Assembly: GCA_964406375.1 (NCBI GenBank) | Contig: CAYORM010000024.1 | Span: 1 to 41,415, forward strand | Direction: 5' to 3' | Source of the DNA: CAYORM01 sp964406375 | GTDB lineage: Bacteria > Pseudomonadota > Alphaproteobacteria > DSM-16000 > Inquilinaceae | DNA: 41,415 nt | Shown here: positions 31,148-39,765 of the stretch, in pieces | Position numbering within the stretch: position 1 is the first letter of the stretch | Layout of the letters: every line of letters begins with the position of its first letter | The notes under the pieces: generated by a model | The model's database searches: none | Seen by the model: only the letters and a program-made list of their open reading frames with translations | Told to the model about the DNA's origin: nothing | Position numbers and translations under genes: made by a program

Positions 31148-31162
31148 GCCGGGAAGCCCGGC
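31148..31162. terminator. Short hairpin between convergent genes
   Basis: GCCGGG (31148-31153) pairs with CCCGGC (31157-31162) around AAG. It sits in the 26-nt gap between the tautomerase stop and the PAS_5 stop and could act in both directions. There is no T-tract. Confidence 0.35.
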
Positions 31163-31663
31163 TCAACTGGCGGTGATCTCGATGTAGCCGAGGACGTTGT
31201 CGACCCGCCGGCCGTTATTGGAGAGCGGCATCAGCAGGACGCCGTGCTCGGCGAGCGGGTGCCGGATCTCCGGCGTCCGCTCCTCGTCATAGACCACCTT
31301 CCGCCCATCGACCACGAGGCGGTACTTCGCCATGGTCGTCTCCAGCGACCGGCCGTGGAAGGCGTCCCGCACGTCGCGGCCGGTCGCGTCGCGACGGACG
31401 GCCCGGGTGATGCCGGTGCCGATCAGCCGATAGGTGAGAAACCAGGGGGCGATGACCGATCCATCCGCCACGATCTCGCCCTGCCGCGCCGGCCAGTGGA
31501 CGTCGACGATGATGACGCCGGGCAACAGCTCGGGGATGTCATGCGGGCTGATCTCGGCGCGCGCCGGCATCGCCCGCGTGCCGCGGCACGTGTTCCAGTA
31601 GTCATACATCCGGCGAGTGGCGGCGCTGCAGCCGGTGAGGCTCGTGCCGTCCACCACGATCAT
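31163..31663 (-). CDS. PAS_5 domain protein
   Basis: The 166-residue protein is a second PAS_5 member. It has the MPARAEISPHDIPELLPGVIIVDV stretch, the WFLTYRLIGTG strand and a C-terminal VLLMPLSNNG segment. It shares the domain but little direct identity with the protein at 5682-6251. No output domain is attached. The ATG overlaps the stop of the DUF4170 gene as ATGA, so translation is coupled. Confidence 0.82.
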   Translation of the reverse strand: MIVVDGTSLTGCSAATRRMYDYWNTCRGTRAMPARAEISPHDIPELLPGVIIVDVHWPARQGEIVADGSVIAPWFLTYRLIGTGITRAVRRDATGRDVRDAFHGRSLETTMAKYRLVVDGRKVVYDEERTPEIRHPLAEHGVLLMPLSNNGRRVDNVLGYIEITAS

Positions 31664-31917
31664 CGTCCGGCAGCCCCCTGCCCCGGCGGATGCCCGTCGC
31701 TGTCGGGATCAAGCAGCCTGTGCAGATGGACGACGAAGTACCGGCGATGCGCGTCATCGACCGTTGCCGCCGCCTTGCCCCGCCAGGCGGCGTAGGCCTC
31801 CGCATAATTCGGATAGATGCCGACGATGTCGAGCTTCGACAGGTCGGAGAACTCGACCCCCGTCGGATCCTTCACGTCGCCACCGAAGACCAGGTGCAGG
31901 AGTTGCCTGTCCGCCAT
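31660..31917 (-). CDS. DUF4170 domain protein
   Basis: The 85-residue protein matches DUF4170, an alphaproteobacterial family. Key segments are LVFGGDVKD, LSKLDIVGIYPNYAEAYAAW, and RYFVVHLHRLLDPD near the end. Function unknown. An AGAAGGCGG Shine-Dalgarno precedes the ATG. It is followed by the overlapping PAS_5 gene, and it lies 45 nt after upp on the same strand, so the three may form one operon. Confidence 0.88.
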   Translation of the reverse strand: MADRQLLHLVFGGDVKDPTGVEFSDLSKLDIVGIYPNYAEAYAAWRGKAAATVDDAHRRYFVVHLHRLLDPDSDGHPPGQGAAGR

Positions 31918-31962
31918 GACGCACCGCCTTCTTCTGTCAGACCGCGGGAGACCGCCATACCG

Positions 31963-32613
31963 TCACTTGGTGCCGAACATCCGGTCTCCGGCGTCGCCAA
32001 GTCCCGGCAGGATGTAAGCGTTCCGGTCGAGCTCGCGATCGAGCGCCGCCGTGTAGATCGCGACCTCCGGATGCGCCTCGTGCAGCCGCCGCACCCCTTC
32101 GGGCGCCGAGACGAGCGCCATGAACCGGATCATCTCGTCGGGCACGCCGTGGCGATTGAGCACATCGACCGCATGGACCGCTGAATTGCCGGTCGCCAGC
32201 ATCGGATCGACGACGATGAAGACGCGACCCTGCGGTTCCGGCAGCTTCACGAGATACTCCACCGGCATCTTGGTCTCGTGGTCGCGGTAAAGGCCGATAT
32301 GGCCAAGCCGGGCTGAGGGGATCAGCTCGACCAGCCCTTCGGTCATGCCGAGGCCGGCGCGCAGGATGGCCACCAGCGCCACCTTCTTGCCCTGCAGGAC
32401 CGGCGCCTCCATCGGCTCGAGCGGCGTTTCGATATGCTCGGTCGTCAGCGGCAGGTCACGGGTGATCTCATAGCCCATCAGCAGCGAGATCTCGCGCAGC
32501 AGCCGCCGGAACCCGTTGGTCGAACGCCCCTTGTCCCGCATGTGGGTCAGCTTGTGCTGGATCAGCGGGTGGTCGATGATGAACAGCCTGGGAAATTCGG
32601 GCAGCGTCTTCAT
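31963..32613 (-). CDS. upp: Uracil phosphoribosyltransferase
   Basis: The 216-residue PRTase has the PRPP-binding motif VDPMLATGNSA and the uracil-site C-terminus (IYTAALDRELDRNAYILPGLGDAGDR). The N-terminus HPLIQHKLTHMRDK is typical. It salvages uracil to UMP. The frame runs upstream to 32850, but ATG 32613 with GAGGAT upstream is the conserved start. It is divergent from thpR over 119 nt, in which I see no strong promoter. Confidence 0.96.
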   Translation of the reverse strand: MKTLPEFPRLFIIDHPLIQHKLTHMRDKGRSTNGFRRLLREISLLMGYEITRDLPLTTEHIETPLEPMEAPVLQGKKVALVAILRAGLGMTEGLVELIPSARLGHIGLYRDHETKMPVEYLVKLPEPQGRVFIVVDPMLATGNSAVHAVDVLNRHGVPDEMIRFMALVSAPEGVRRLHEAHPEVAIYTAALDRELDRNAYILPGLGDAGDRMFGTK

Positions 32614-32732
32614 ATGATCCTCGGGCGTGGGCGCAGCGACGATACCGTCCGCGCCACGCCGATCCAAGCGATGCCGCCTTCGCGGACCGCGCGCTGCGGT
32701 TGCAGCCCTGTCCCCGCTTAACGGACCGCCGC

Positions 32733-33335
32733 ATGTTGCGTCTTTTCGTCGGACTGACCGTTCCTCGCGCCGAAGCAGGCCGGCTGGCCATGCTGCAGGG
32801 CGGCGTGCCCGGGGCGCGCTGGGTCCCAACCGAATCGCTGCATCTGACATTGCGTTTCATCGGCGAGGTCGATGAAGGCCGCGCCGCGGACATCGATGCG
32901 GCGCTGACACGCGTCGTCGCGCCGGCCTTCGAGCTCGTTCTCGACGGGGTCGGCCAGTTCGGCACCCGGCGCCGCCCGACGATCCTGTGGGCAGGGGTCG
33001 CGCCCGATCCCGCGCTGACCTTCCTGCACGCCAAGGTCGATCGCGCCCTCGTCGGCGCGGGGATGCCGCCCGACGACCGCAGCTTCACCCCGCATGTGAC
33101 GCTCGCCCGTCTCGGCCAGACGGCGATCGAGCGTGTCGGCCGCTGGATCGCCCAGCACGCCCTCTACCGCTCATCGCCCCTTCCGATACGCGCTTTCCAC
33201 CTGTTCGAGAGCCGGCTGGGCAGCGCGCACGCGGTCTATGAAGCGATCGCCACCTACCCGCTCGTCGACCCGTCAACCGGCGCCGCGGCCCAGCCCCATG
33301 GCCTGCCGCATGAAGAACCGCTTGACCGGGGGTAG
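32733..33335 (+). CDS. thpR: RNA 2',3'-cyclic phosphodiesterase
   Basis: The 200-residue 2H-phosphoesterase has both catalytic HxT motifs: His37-Leu-Thr39 (HLTLRFIG) and His121-Val-Thr123 (HVTLARLG). The N-terminal MLRLFVGL is typical of ThpR/LigT. It opens 2',3'-cyclic phosphates on RNA ends. Its last 63 bp overlap the 3' end of the convergent UbiH-family gene. Confidence 0.93.
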   Translation: MLRLFVGLTVPRAEAGRLAMLQGGVPGARWVPTESLHLTLRFIGEVDEGRAADIDAALTRVVAPAFELVLDGVGQFGTRRRPTILWAGVAPDPALTFLHAKVDRALVGAGMPPDDRSFTPHVTLARLGQTAIERVGRWIAQHALYRSSPLPIRAFHLFESRLGSAHAVYEAIATYPLVDPSTGAAAQPHGLPHEEPLDRG

Positions 33336-34523
33336 CCGGCCGACCGCGCCGAGCCCGGCGGCGCGGGCCAGCCGCACGGGGGCGAAACGGGCACGGAACA
33401 GGGCATTCAGCCCGTGCGTCATGCCGATCATCGCGGCGTTGTCAGCCCGCCGGCGGCGCGCATAGCGGGCCAGCGCCGTCGCCTCGCCGACATCGAGTCC
33501 CAGGGAGGCCCGCTCGACGATCAACCGGGCCAGCGCGGCGATGTCCCGCATCGAGAGATTGAGCCCCTGCCCCGCGATCGGATGGATGCCATGCGAGGCA
33601 TCACCGACCAGCACCGTCCGCGTCGCCGTTTCGCGCGCCGCGACGGTGAGATCGAGCGGGTAGAGAAAGCGCCTCCCATGAAGGCGCACCGCGCCCAGCC
33701 AGCCACCCACCTCACGCGCGAGCCGACGGTCGAAAGCCGCCGCATCGAGGGCGGCGATCCGCCGCGCATCCTCGCCCGTCTCCACCCAGATGAAAGAGGA
33801 GCGGTGGGTTCCCGCCGCATCGTCGGGCATCGGCACCAGCGCGAAGGGGCCCTGTGCGCGGAAATGTTCGAGCGCAATGCCGCGATGCGGATGCTCATGC
33901 GCGACGACACCGACAATCGCCGTCTGCCCGTAATCGTGGCGGCGGACGGGGATGCCGGCGGCCTCGCGGATGAAGGAGCGCCGCCCGTCGGCCCCGATCA
34001 CCAGCTCGGCCTCGAGCCGCCGCCCATCGGCGAGGGTCAGCACCGCCGCCATATCGTTCGCCGCGAGCCCGGTCACCCGGGCCGGCGCCAGCATGTGCAC
34101 CGCCGGCAATTCGGCCAGCCGCTCGAGCTGGGCCTGGCGGATCAGCCGGTTCTCCACCACCGAACCGAACGGTGCGCCGCCCGTCTCGCCTTCCATCTCG
34201 CGATGGTCGAAATGCAGGAAGACCGGGGCGTCGCCATCGGTGATGCGGATGTCGAACATCGGCTCAGCATGCGGCTCGATGCGATCCCACAGCCCCGCCT
34301 CGCTCAGGATGCGAGCGGTGCCGAGCGAGATCGCGGTCGTCCGCCCGTCGGCATCGGGGCTGAGCCGCGTCTCGGCCGCGTCGCGGTCGAGCAGCACGGT
34401 GTCGACCCCTGCCTGGCCGAGGGCCGCGGCGAGGGTCATGCCGGCGATCCCGCCGCCAACGATGGCGACACGGGTACGCGGGATAGGGGAGGCGGCCATG
34501 GCCGCGGAGGCGTCGTCGTCCAT
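33273..34523 (-). CDS. FAD-dependent ubiquinone-biosynthesis hydroxylase (UbiH/UbiF family)
   Basis: The 416-residue flavoprotein monooxygenase has the FAD motif VAIVGGGIAGMTLAAAL (about residues 19-35). It also has VIGADGRRSFIREAAG (the DG motif region) and GDASHGIHPIAGQGLNLSMRD (GD motif). The last is characteristic of UbiH/UbiF/Coq6 rather than other monooxygenases. It hydroxylates a ring position during ubiquinone synthesis; which position is not evident. The start is ATG 34523, with ATG 34499 as an alternative. It overlaps thpR by 63 bp. Confidence 0.9.
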   Translation of the reverse strand: MDDDASAAMAASPIPRTRVAIVGGGIAGMTLAAALGQAGVDTVLLDRDAAETRLSPDADGRTTAISLGTARILSEAGLWDRIEPHAEPMFDIRITDGDAPVFLHFDHREMEGETGGAPFGSVVENRLIRQAQLERLAELPAVHMLAPARVTGLAANDMAAVLTLADGRRLEAELVIGADGRRSFIREAAGIPVRRHDYGQTAIVGVVAHEHPHRGIALEHFRAQGPFALVPMPDDAAGTHRSSFIWVETGEDARRIAALDAAAFDRRLAREVGGWLGAVRLHGRRFLYPLDLTVAARETATRTVLVGDASHGIHPIAGQGLNLSMRDIAALARLIVERASLGLDVGEATALARYARRRRADNAAMIGMTHGLNALFRARFAPVRLARAAGLGAVGRLPPVKRFFMRQAMGLGRGAG

Positions 34524-34592
34524 GGCTGGAAGATCGTGCCGGACCAAGCCCCTGTCCAGGCGACGATTATTACAGTGTGCTGAAGTTGTTAT

Positions 34593-34621
34593 TTGTAAAT
34601 TATGTTGATCGCGTGTACAAT
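34593..34621 (+). promoter_or_regulatory. Promoter of the CUT2 ABC operon
   Basis: TTGTAA (34593-34598), a 17-nt spacer and TACAAT (34616-34621) lie in a strongly AT-rich island. A downstream palindrome, TCGCTGC-G-GCAGCGA (34632-34646), sits between the predicted start site and the GAAGGAG Shine-Dalgarno (34645-34651). It could be an operator or a leader hairpin masking ribosome entry. Confidence 0.7.
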
Positions 34622-34656
34622 GCCTGCTACCTCGCTGCGGCAGCGAAGGAGCAGCC

Positions 34657-36225
34657 ATGTCCGTAGCGTCCCCGGTCTCCGATCCGAGCGCGGTGTCGCC
34701 CTCACAGGGCCGGCTCGTGATGACCGGCATATCCAAGACCTTCGGCTCGACCGTGGCTCTGCGCAATGCGTCGCTGTCGCTCAGGGCGGGGCGGGTCACC
34801 GCGCTGATGGGCGCCAACGGCGCCGGCAAGTCCACGCTGGTGCGCATTCTCTGCGGCATCCACCGGGCCGATGCCGGCAACATCCTGCTCGACGGCCGGC
34901 CGATCGCGCCCGCCTCGCCCCGGGCGGCGCGGGCGCTCGGCATCATCGCGGTGCATCAGCTGGTCGGCGATGTTGGCATCCCGACGATGACCGTCGCCGA
35001 GAACCTGCTGCTCGATCGGTTCTGCGACCCGCGCGGCCGCATCCTCGTCGGCGGACGGGCGATCCGCGATGCGGCACGCCAAGTGGCCGATGCGGTCGGC
35101 CTCGACATCGATCCCGACCGACGGCTCGACCAGCTCTCGATCGCCGAGCAGCAGCTCGTCGCGATCGCCCGCGCCGTCGCGCTCGACCCGTCGGTGCTGA
35201 TCTTCGACGAGCCCACGGCGAGCCTGTCGGCGGGCGAGGCCGACCGGCTGTTTGCGGTCATCGACCGGCTGCGCGATCGCGGCGCCGCGATCCTCTACAT
35301 CTCGCACCGCATCGGTGACCTGCGGCGTCTGGCGGATGAGGCGGTCGTGCTGCGCGACGGCGGCGTCGTCGGCCGGTTCGAACGGCCGATCGACTTCCCC
35401 GCCGCGATCCGCACCATGATCGGCCGCGACATCGCTGCCGATGGCAGCCGCCAGGCCGCCGATCCGTCGGCACCGGTGCGGCTCTCCGTCGAGGGGCTGC
35501 GGCTCAGGCCCGACGCGGCGCCCATCGATCTCTCGGTCCGGCAGGGCGAGGTCATTGCCGTGACCGGTCCGGTCGGCGCCGGTAAGACGAGCCTCGCCCG
35601 CATCCTGTTCGGCGCGCGCGCGCCGGCCGGCGGTCGGATGGTGCTCGATGGCCGACCCTGGGCGCCGCGCTCGCCGGCCGAGGCGATCCGGGCGGGGGTC
35701 TTCATGGCCGGAGAGGATCGCTGGCGCACCTCGCTCTTCCCCGCGGCGGTGCCCTTCGCCTCGATCGCCGGCACGATCAGTTTTCCGTTCCTCGCCCGCT
35801 GGTTTCCCGGCGGCGTCGTCCGGCCGGCACGGGAACGCCGCGCCGCCGAGGCCGGGATCGCCGCCTACGGCATACGCTGCCGCGGCCCCGACGACCCGCT
35901 CGACGCGCTGTCCGGCGGCAACCAGCAGAAGGTGGTGCTGGCGCGCTGGCGTGCCGAGCCGGCGCGGCTTCTCCTGCTCGACGAGCCTTTCCACGGCGTC
36001 GACATTGGCGCGCGCGACGACATCATCCGGGCGATCCGCAGGGACGCCGCGGACCGCGCCACGATCATCTTCGTCAGCGACACCGAGGAGGCGCTCGAGG
36101 TCGGTGACCGGATCGTCGTGATGGATCACCACAGGATCATTGCCGACCGCCCCCGCGCCGATACCGACATCGCCATGCTGCTCGCCGGCGGCGAGGCCGG
36201 CCGCTCCCCCCTTCCGATGGTCTGA
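34657..36225 (+). CDS. CUT2 sugar-type ABC transporter, tandem ATPase (RbsA-like)
   Basis: The 522-residue protein has two ABC domains. The first has Walker A GANGAGKST, LSIAEQQ signature, Walker B LIFDEPTASL and H-loop ISHRIGD. The second has GPVGAGKTS, LSGGNQQKVVLARW and LLLLDEPFHGVDIGARDD, with the H-loop histidine replaced by aspartate in VSDTEEAL, as in typical CUT2 second halves. It powers import with the permease and binding protein that follow. GAAGGAG precedes the ATG. The permease gene starts 3 nt after its stop. Confidence 0.93.
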   Translation: MSVASPVSDPSAVSPSQGRLVMTGISKTFGSTVALRNASLSLRAGRVTALMGANGAGKSTLVRILCGIHRADAGNILLDGRPIAPASPRAARALGIIAVHQLVGDVGIPTMTVAENLLLDRFCDPRGRILVGGRAIRDAARQVADAVGLDIDPDRRLDQLSIAEQQLVAIARAVALDPSVLIFDEPTASLSAGEADRLFAVIDRLRDRGAAILYISHRIGDLRRLADEAVVLRDGGVVGRFERPIDFPAAIRTMIGRDIAADGSRQAADPSAPVRLSVEGLRLRPDAAPIDLSVRQGEVIAVTGPVGAGKTSLARILFGARAPAGGRMVLDGRPWAPRSPAEAIRAGVFMAGEDRWRTSLFPAAVPFASIAGTISFPFLARWFPGGVVRPARERRAAEAGIAAYGIRCRGPDDPLDALSGGNQQKVVLARWRAEPARLLLLDEPFHGVDIGARDDIIRAIRRDAADRATIIFVSDTEEALEVGDRIVVMDHHRIIADRPRADTDIAMLLAGGEAGRSPLPMV

Positions 36226-36228
36226 CAC

Positions 36229-37278
36229 ATGCCCTCCGAGATCGGCCGATCCGATGACACCCCGCCGCCCCCCTCGCCTGCCGGCACCACCCGGAGGGGT
36301 TCGGCGCTGAGCTTTGCCCGACGCTATGGCATCTTCCTGCTGCTCGCGGTGCTGATCGTCGTCTTCCAGACCCAGGAGCCGGCCTTCCTGCGCGTCGGCA
36401 ACCTGTTCAGCATCCTGCAGTCGGTGGCGATCGTCGCGCTGCTCGGGATCGGCGTGACGGTGACGCTGGCAATCGGCGGCTTCGACCTGTCGATCGGCAG
36501 CGCCGCGGCCTTCTCCCAGATGGCGGCGAGCTACGTCCTCGTCGTCCTCGCCGGCAGTTCGGCCGAGGCGGTGATCGCCTGCCTGGCGATCGGCCTTCTC
36601 ATCGGCCTGTTCAACGCCCTCCTCATCGTCCGCCTCGGCATCCCCGACCTCCTCGCGACGCTCGGCACGCTGTTCCTGCTGGCCGGGCTGCAGCTCATCC
36701 CCACCGGCGGCGCGTCGATCGCGCCGGGCATGATGCTCGATGGCGGCATAACGGCGCCCGGCGCCTTCCCGGCGGAGTTCCTGGCGCTCGGCCGGATGCG
36801 CATCGGCGGCGTCGTGCCGCTGCCGGTCGTCTTCCTCGCGATCCTCGCCATCGTCTTCTGGTTCCTCATGGAGAAGACGCGCTGGGGCCGCGTCTTCTAC
36901 GCGATCGGCGGCAATGAGACGGCGGCGCGGCTGGCCGGCGCGCCGACCCGCACCTATCGCTTCGCTGCCTATGCCCTCTCGGGCGCGCTGGCCTCCTTCG
37001 GGGGCGTCCTGCTCGCCGCCCGCGTCGGCCGCGGCGATGTCAGCGCCGGCAACTCGCTGCTGCTCGACAGCGTGGCCGCAGCGCTGATCGGCTTCGCGGT
37101 GCTCGGCCGCAACCGCCCCAACGTGCTCGGCACCGTCATCGGCGCGATCTTCGTCGGCGTTCTGCTGAACGGCCTGACGATGCTGAACGCGCCCTATTAC
37201 ACGCAGGATTTCGTCAAGGGCGCCGTGCTGGTCGCGGCTCTTGCGGTGACTTTCGGCCTCGGCCGGGAGCGGCGCTGA
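36229..37278 (+). CDS. CUT2 sugar-type ABC transporter permease (RbsC-like)
   Basis: The 349-residue membrane protein has about ten hydrophobic segments. It has the RbsC-like signature VTLAIGGFDLSIGS, then GLFNALLIVRLGIPDLLATLGTL and the coupling-helix region AIGGNETAARLAGAPTRTYRFAAY. It follows the ATPase gene directly. The N-terminal 35 residues are proline/serine-rich and cytoplasmic. A homodimer of this subunit should form the channel. Confidence 0.93.
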   Translation: MPSEIGRSDDTPPPPSPAGTTRRGSALSFARRYGIFLLLAVLIVVFQTQEPAFLRVGNLFSILQSVAIVALLGIGVTVTLAIGGFDLSIGSAAAFSQMAASYVLVVLAGSSAEAVIACLAIGLLIGLFNALLIVRLGIPDLLATLGTLFLLAGLQLIPTGGASIAPGMMLDGGITAPGAFPAEFLALGRMRIGGVVPLPVVFLAILAIVFWFLMEKTRWGRVFYAIGGNETAARLAGAPTRTYRFAAYALSGALASFGGVLLAARVGRGDVSAGNSLLLDSVAAALIGFAVLGRNRPNVLGTVIGAIFVGVLLNGLTMLNAPYYTQDFVKGAVLVAALAVTFGLGRERR

Positions 37279-37347
37279 CACCGCCCGTCCATCCCCCTTT
37301 CCACCCTTCCCCAACCGTCCCTCGGAACCGACACCAGGAGGAGCCAC

Positions 37348-38403
37348 ATGAGCACCCGGTCCATCCGCTTCCTCGCCGCATTGGGCGGCGGCGCGCTTCT
37401 CGCGACGACCGCGCTGACCGGCGCCCTTGCCCAGATCGAGGGCGCGCCGCCGCCCTTCGATGAGGGTGGCGTCGAGGTCGCGCTCGTCACCTACCTGTCG
37501 AGCGGCGACTTCTTCCAGGCCTATCAGGCGGGCGTGGAGCGCCAGGCCGAGGCCCTCGGCATCCGGCTGCGCATCTTCGAGGGCCGGCAGAACGCCGATG
37601 AGCAGCGCGAGCAGATCCAGCAGGCGATCAATCTCGGCGTCGACGGCATCATCATCGATCACGGCCTGCCCGAGGCGCTTACCGACGTGGCGCAGCAGGC
37701 ATTGGATGCCGGAATCGCCGTCGTCGCCTTCGACGTCGAGCTCGGCAATCCGGCGATCCCGCAGATCGAGCAGAGCGATGCCGAGCTCGCGGAACTGCTG
37801 ATCGAGCACATCGTCGCGGAGAACGGCACCGAGTTCGCCGCCGGCTACGTCTATGTCGCGGGCTTCGCGCCGCTCGACCGCCGCAATGCCGTCTGGCAGG
37901 CCTTCAAGGCCGAGCATCCGGGCGTCGAGGAGCGGGCGCAGTTCGGCGTGGTCAACAGCACGACGGCAGCTTCCGTCGCCGATCAGGCGGCGGCCGTCTT
38001 CCGTGCCAATCCCGACATCTCGGTGGTCTTCGCACCCTATGACGAGTTCGCGCGCGGCGTGAAGCTGGCGGCGGACGAGGCCGGCATCTCCGATCAGGTG
38101 CGCATCTACAGCGCCGATGTCTCGACCTCGGACATCCAGGCGATGATCGAGCCGGGCAGCCCCTGGGTTGCGACCGCGGCCACCAATCCTGCCGTGGTCG
38201 GCGAGGTGTCGGTGCGTGTGCTCGCCCTGCTGCTCGCCGGTGAGGATCCGGGCGAGCGGGTGATCGTCAGCCCGACGCTCATCACCCAGCAGGATCTGCT
38301 GGATGCCGGCATCACCACCATGGAGGAGCTGGCGACCAACTTCCCGGCCTTCCGGCACAGCGACGCGGCACAGGCCGATTGGATCCCGGCCACCGACCGC
38401 TGA
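37348..38403 (+). CDS. CUT2 sugar-type ABC transporter substrate-binding protein
   Basis: The 351-residue protein has an N-terminal Sec signal with likely cleavage after ALA (about residue 28), no lipobox, and the type-1 periplasmic binding fold. Typical segments are VALVTYLSSGDFFQAYQAGVE, then QREQIQQAINLGVDGIII, VVAFDVE, and ADVSTSDIQAMIEPGS. The ligand is not readable; no sugar kinase or isomerase gene is adjacent, so the substrate remains open. A GGAGGAG Shine-Dalgarno precedes the ATG. A strong hairpin follows the stop. Confidence 0.9.
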   Translation: MSTRSIRFLAALGGGALLATTALTGALAQIEGAPPPFDEGGVEVALVTYLSSGDFFQAYQAGVERQAEALGIRLRIFEGRQNADEQREQIQQAINLGVDGIIIDHGLPEALTDVAQQALDAGIAVVAFDVELGNPAIPQIEQSDAELAELLIEHIVAENGTEFAAGYVYVAGFAPLDRRNAVWQAFKAEHPGVEERAQFGVVNSTTAASVADQAAAVFRANPDISVVFAPYDEFARGVKLAADEAGISDQVRIYSADVSTSDIQAMIEPGSPWVATAATNPAVVGEVSVRVLALLLAGEDPGERVIVSPTLITQQDLLDAGITTMEELATNFPAFRHSDAAQADWIPATDR

Positions 38404-38408
38404 CCGAC

Positions 38409-38446
38409 GCCGCCGCGGGGTCCGCCGTTGCGGACACCGCGGCGGC
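38409..38446 (+). terminator. Strong hairpin after the ABC operon
   Basis: GCCGCCGCGG (38409-38418) pairs with CCGCGGCGGC (38437-38446), and GTCCGC (38420-38425) with GCGGAC (38430-38435), separated by one G/A mismatch, with a CGTT loop. It begins 5 nt after the stop codon. It has no immediate T-tract but is very stable. Confidence 0.6.
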
Positions 38447-38464
38447 GGCCGGGTGCCGCCCGAT

Positions 38465-38494
38465 TTGACACGGGGAGTCAGCCTGGAGGATAAA
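38465..38494 (+). promoter_or_regulatory. Promoter of the aminotransferase-ftsK operon
   Basis: A consensus TTGACA (38465-38470) and GATAAA (38489-38494) are separated by 18 nt (or GGATAA at 17 nt). It lies 75 nt upstream of the GTG start and directly after the ABC operon hairpin. Confidence 0.7.
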
Positions 38495-38568
38495 CCGGTT
38501 GTAACGTCTCGCCTTTCGGTACGGCTCCGGCCGCCCTGGAAGACGTCCCGCGGAACTCTGGAGGAGAC

Positions 38569-39765
38569 GTGAACCCGGCGCTCGAACGGTTGGCGGACTA
38601 CCCTTTCGCGCGGCTGCGCACCCTGTTGGCCGACATCCAACCGCCGCTGGGGGTGACGCCGCTCGCCCTGTCGGTGGGCGAGCCGCAGCATCCGCTGCCC
38701 GCCTTCGCGGTCGAGGTGATGGCGCGCCATGGCGATGCCTGGAACCGCTATCCGCCGATCGGCGGCAGCGATGCGCTGCGGGAGGCGGCCGCCGGCTGGC
38801 TGTGCCGGCGCTTTGGCCTGCCGCCTGCCCTCGTCGATCCCGGGGGCGCGGTGCTGCCACTCTCCGGTACCCGCGAGGGGTTGTTCCGCGTCGCCCAGAT
38901 CGCGGTCGGACCGGGCCGCGACGCCGTGGCGCTGCCCGACCCGTTCTACGCCCCCTATGAAGGGGCGGCGATCATGGCGGGCGCCGAGCCGGTCCTGCTG
39001 CCGGCGACCGAGGCGACGGGGCACCTGCCTGACCTCGACGTGCTGGAGGCCGATCGCGCGCTGCTCGACCGGCTCGCACTGTTCTACCTGTGCAGCCCGA
39101 GCAACCCTCAGGGTGCGGTCGCCGACCGGCCCTATCTCGACCGGCTACTGCGCCTCGCCCGCCGCCACGGCTTCGTGCTGGCGGCCGACGAATGCTATGC
39201 CGACCTCTATGATGCCGCGCCGCCGCCCTCGCTGCTCGAAGCGGCGGCTGCGGATGGCGGCGCGCTCGACGGCGTGCTCGTCTTCCATTCGCTGTCCAAA
39301 CGATCGAACGGGGCGGGGTTGCGATCGGGCTTCGTCGCCGGCGATCCGCGGCTGATCGCGGCACTGAGTCGGCTCGCCAGCCATGCCGCGGCCGGAATGC
39401 CGGTACCGATCCAGGCGGCCTCGGCCGCGCTCTGGGCGGATGACGCCCATGCCGAGGCGAATCGCGCGCTCTACCGCGCGAAATTCGACGCAGCGGAGGC
39501 GGCGCTCGCCGGTGTGCTCGGCTTCCGGCGCCCCGCCGGCGGATTCTTCCTGTGGCTCGAGACCGGCGACGGCGAGGCAGCCGCGCGCCGCCTCTGGCAC
39601 GAGGCGGGGCTGCGGGTTCTACCCGGCGCCTATCTGTCGCGTGCCGCCGATCCCGCCGTGGCACGCGGCCGGATCCGCGTCGCCGCCGTCCACGACGCCG
39701 TGACCGTCGGCCGGGCCGCCGGCCGCATCCGCGAGATCCTCGAACCGATGGAGGACGCCGCATGA
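38569..39765 (+). CDS. DapC-like PLP aminotransferase
   Basis: The 398-residue fold-type-I aminotransferase has LSVGEPQHPLP near the start and the NPQG version of the family Asn-Pro motif. The PLP lysine lies in HSLSKRSNGAGLRSGF, a form typical of succinyldiaminopimelate aminotransferases (DapC). The late RIRVAA arginine binds the substrate carboxylate. It probably acts in lysine/diaminopimelate synthesis, feeding peptidoglycan, but other keto-acid substrates are possible. The start is GTG 38569 behind GGAGGAG. Its stop overlaps the ftsK start as ATGA. Confidence 0.87.
   Translation: MNPALERLADYPFARLRTLLADIQPPLGVTPLALSVGEPQHPLPAFAVEVMARHGDAWNRYPPIGGSDALREAAAGWLCRRFGLPPALVDPGGAVLPLSGTREGLFRVAQIAVGPGRDAVALPDPFYAPYEGAAIMAGAEPVLLPATEATGHLPDLDVLEADRALLDRLALFYLCSPSNPQGAVADRPYLDRLLRLARRHGFVLAADECYADLYDAAPPPSLLEAAAADGGALDGVLVFHSLSKRSNGAGLRSGFVAGDPRLIAALSRLASHAAAGMPVPIQAASAALWADDAHAEANRALYRAKFDAAEAALAGVLGFRRPAGGFFLWLETGDGEAAARRLWHEAGLRVLPGAYLSRAADPAVARGRIRVAAVHDAVTVGRAAGRIREILEPMEDAA

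Noticed and set aside
33273..33335. 63-bp overlap of thpR and the UbiH-family gene as a functional antisense element
   Set aside because: Convergent 3' overlaps of this size are common in dense GC-rich genomes, and no structure or motif marks the overlap.
34702..39024. A 1440-codon open frame on the minus strand
   Set aside because: It is antisense to the ABC transporter and aminotransferase genes, has no recognisable domain, and reads as Arg/Asp/Gly-rich low-complexity protein expected from the reverse of GC-rich codons.
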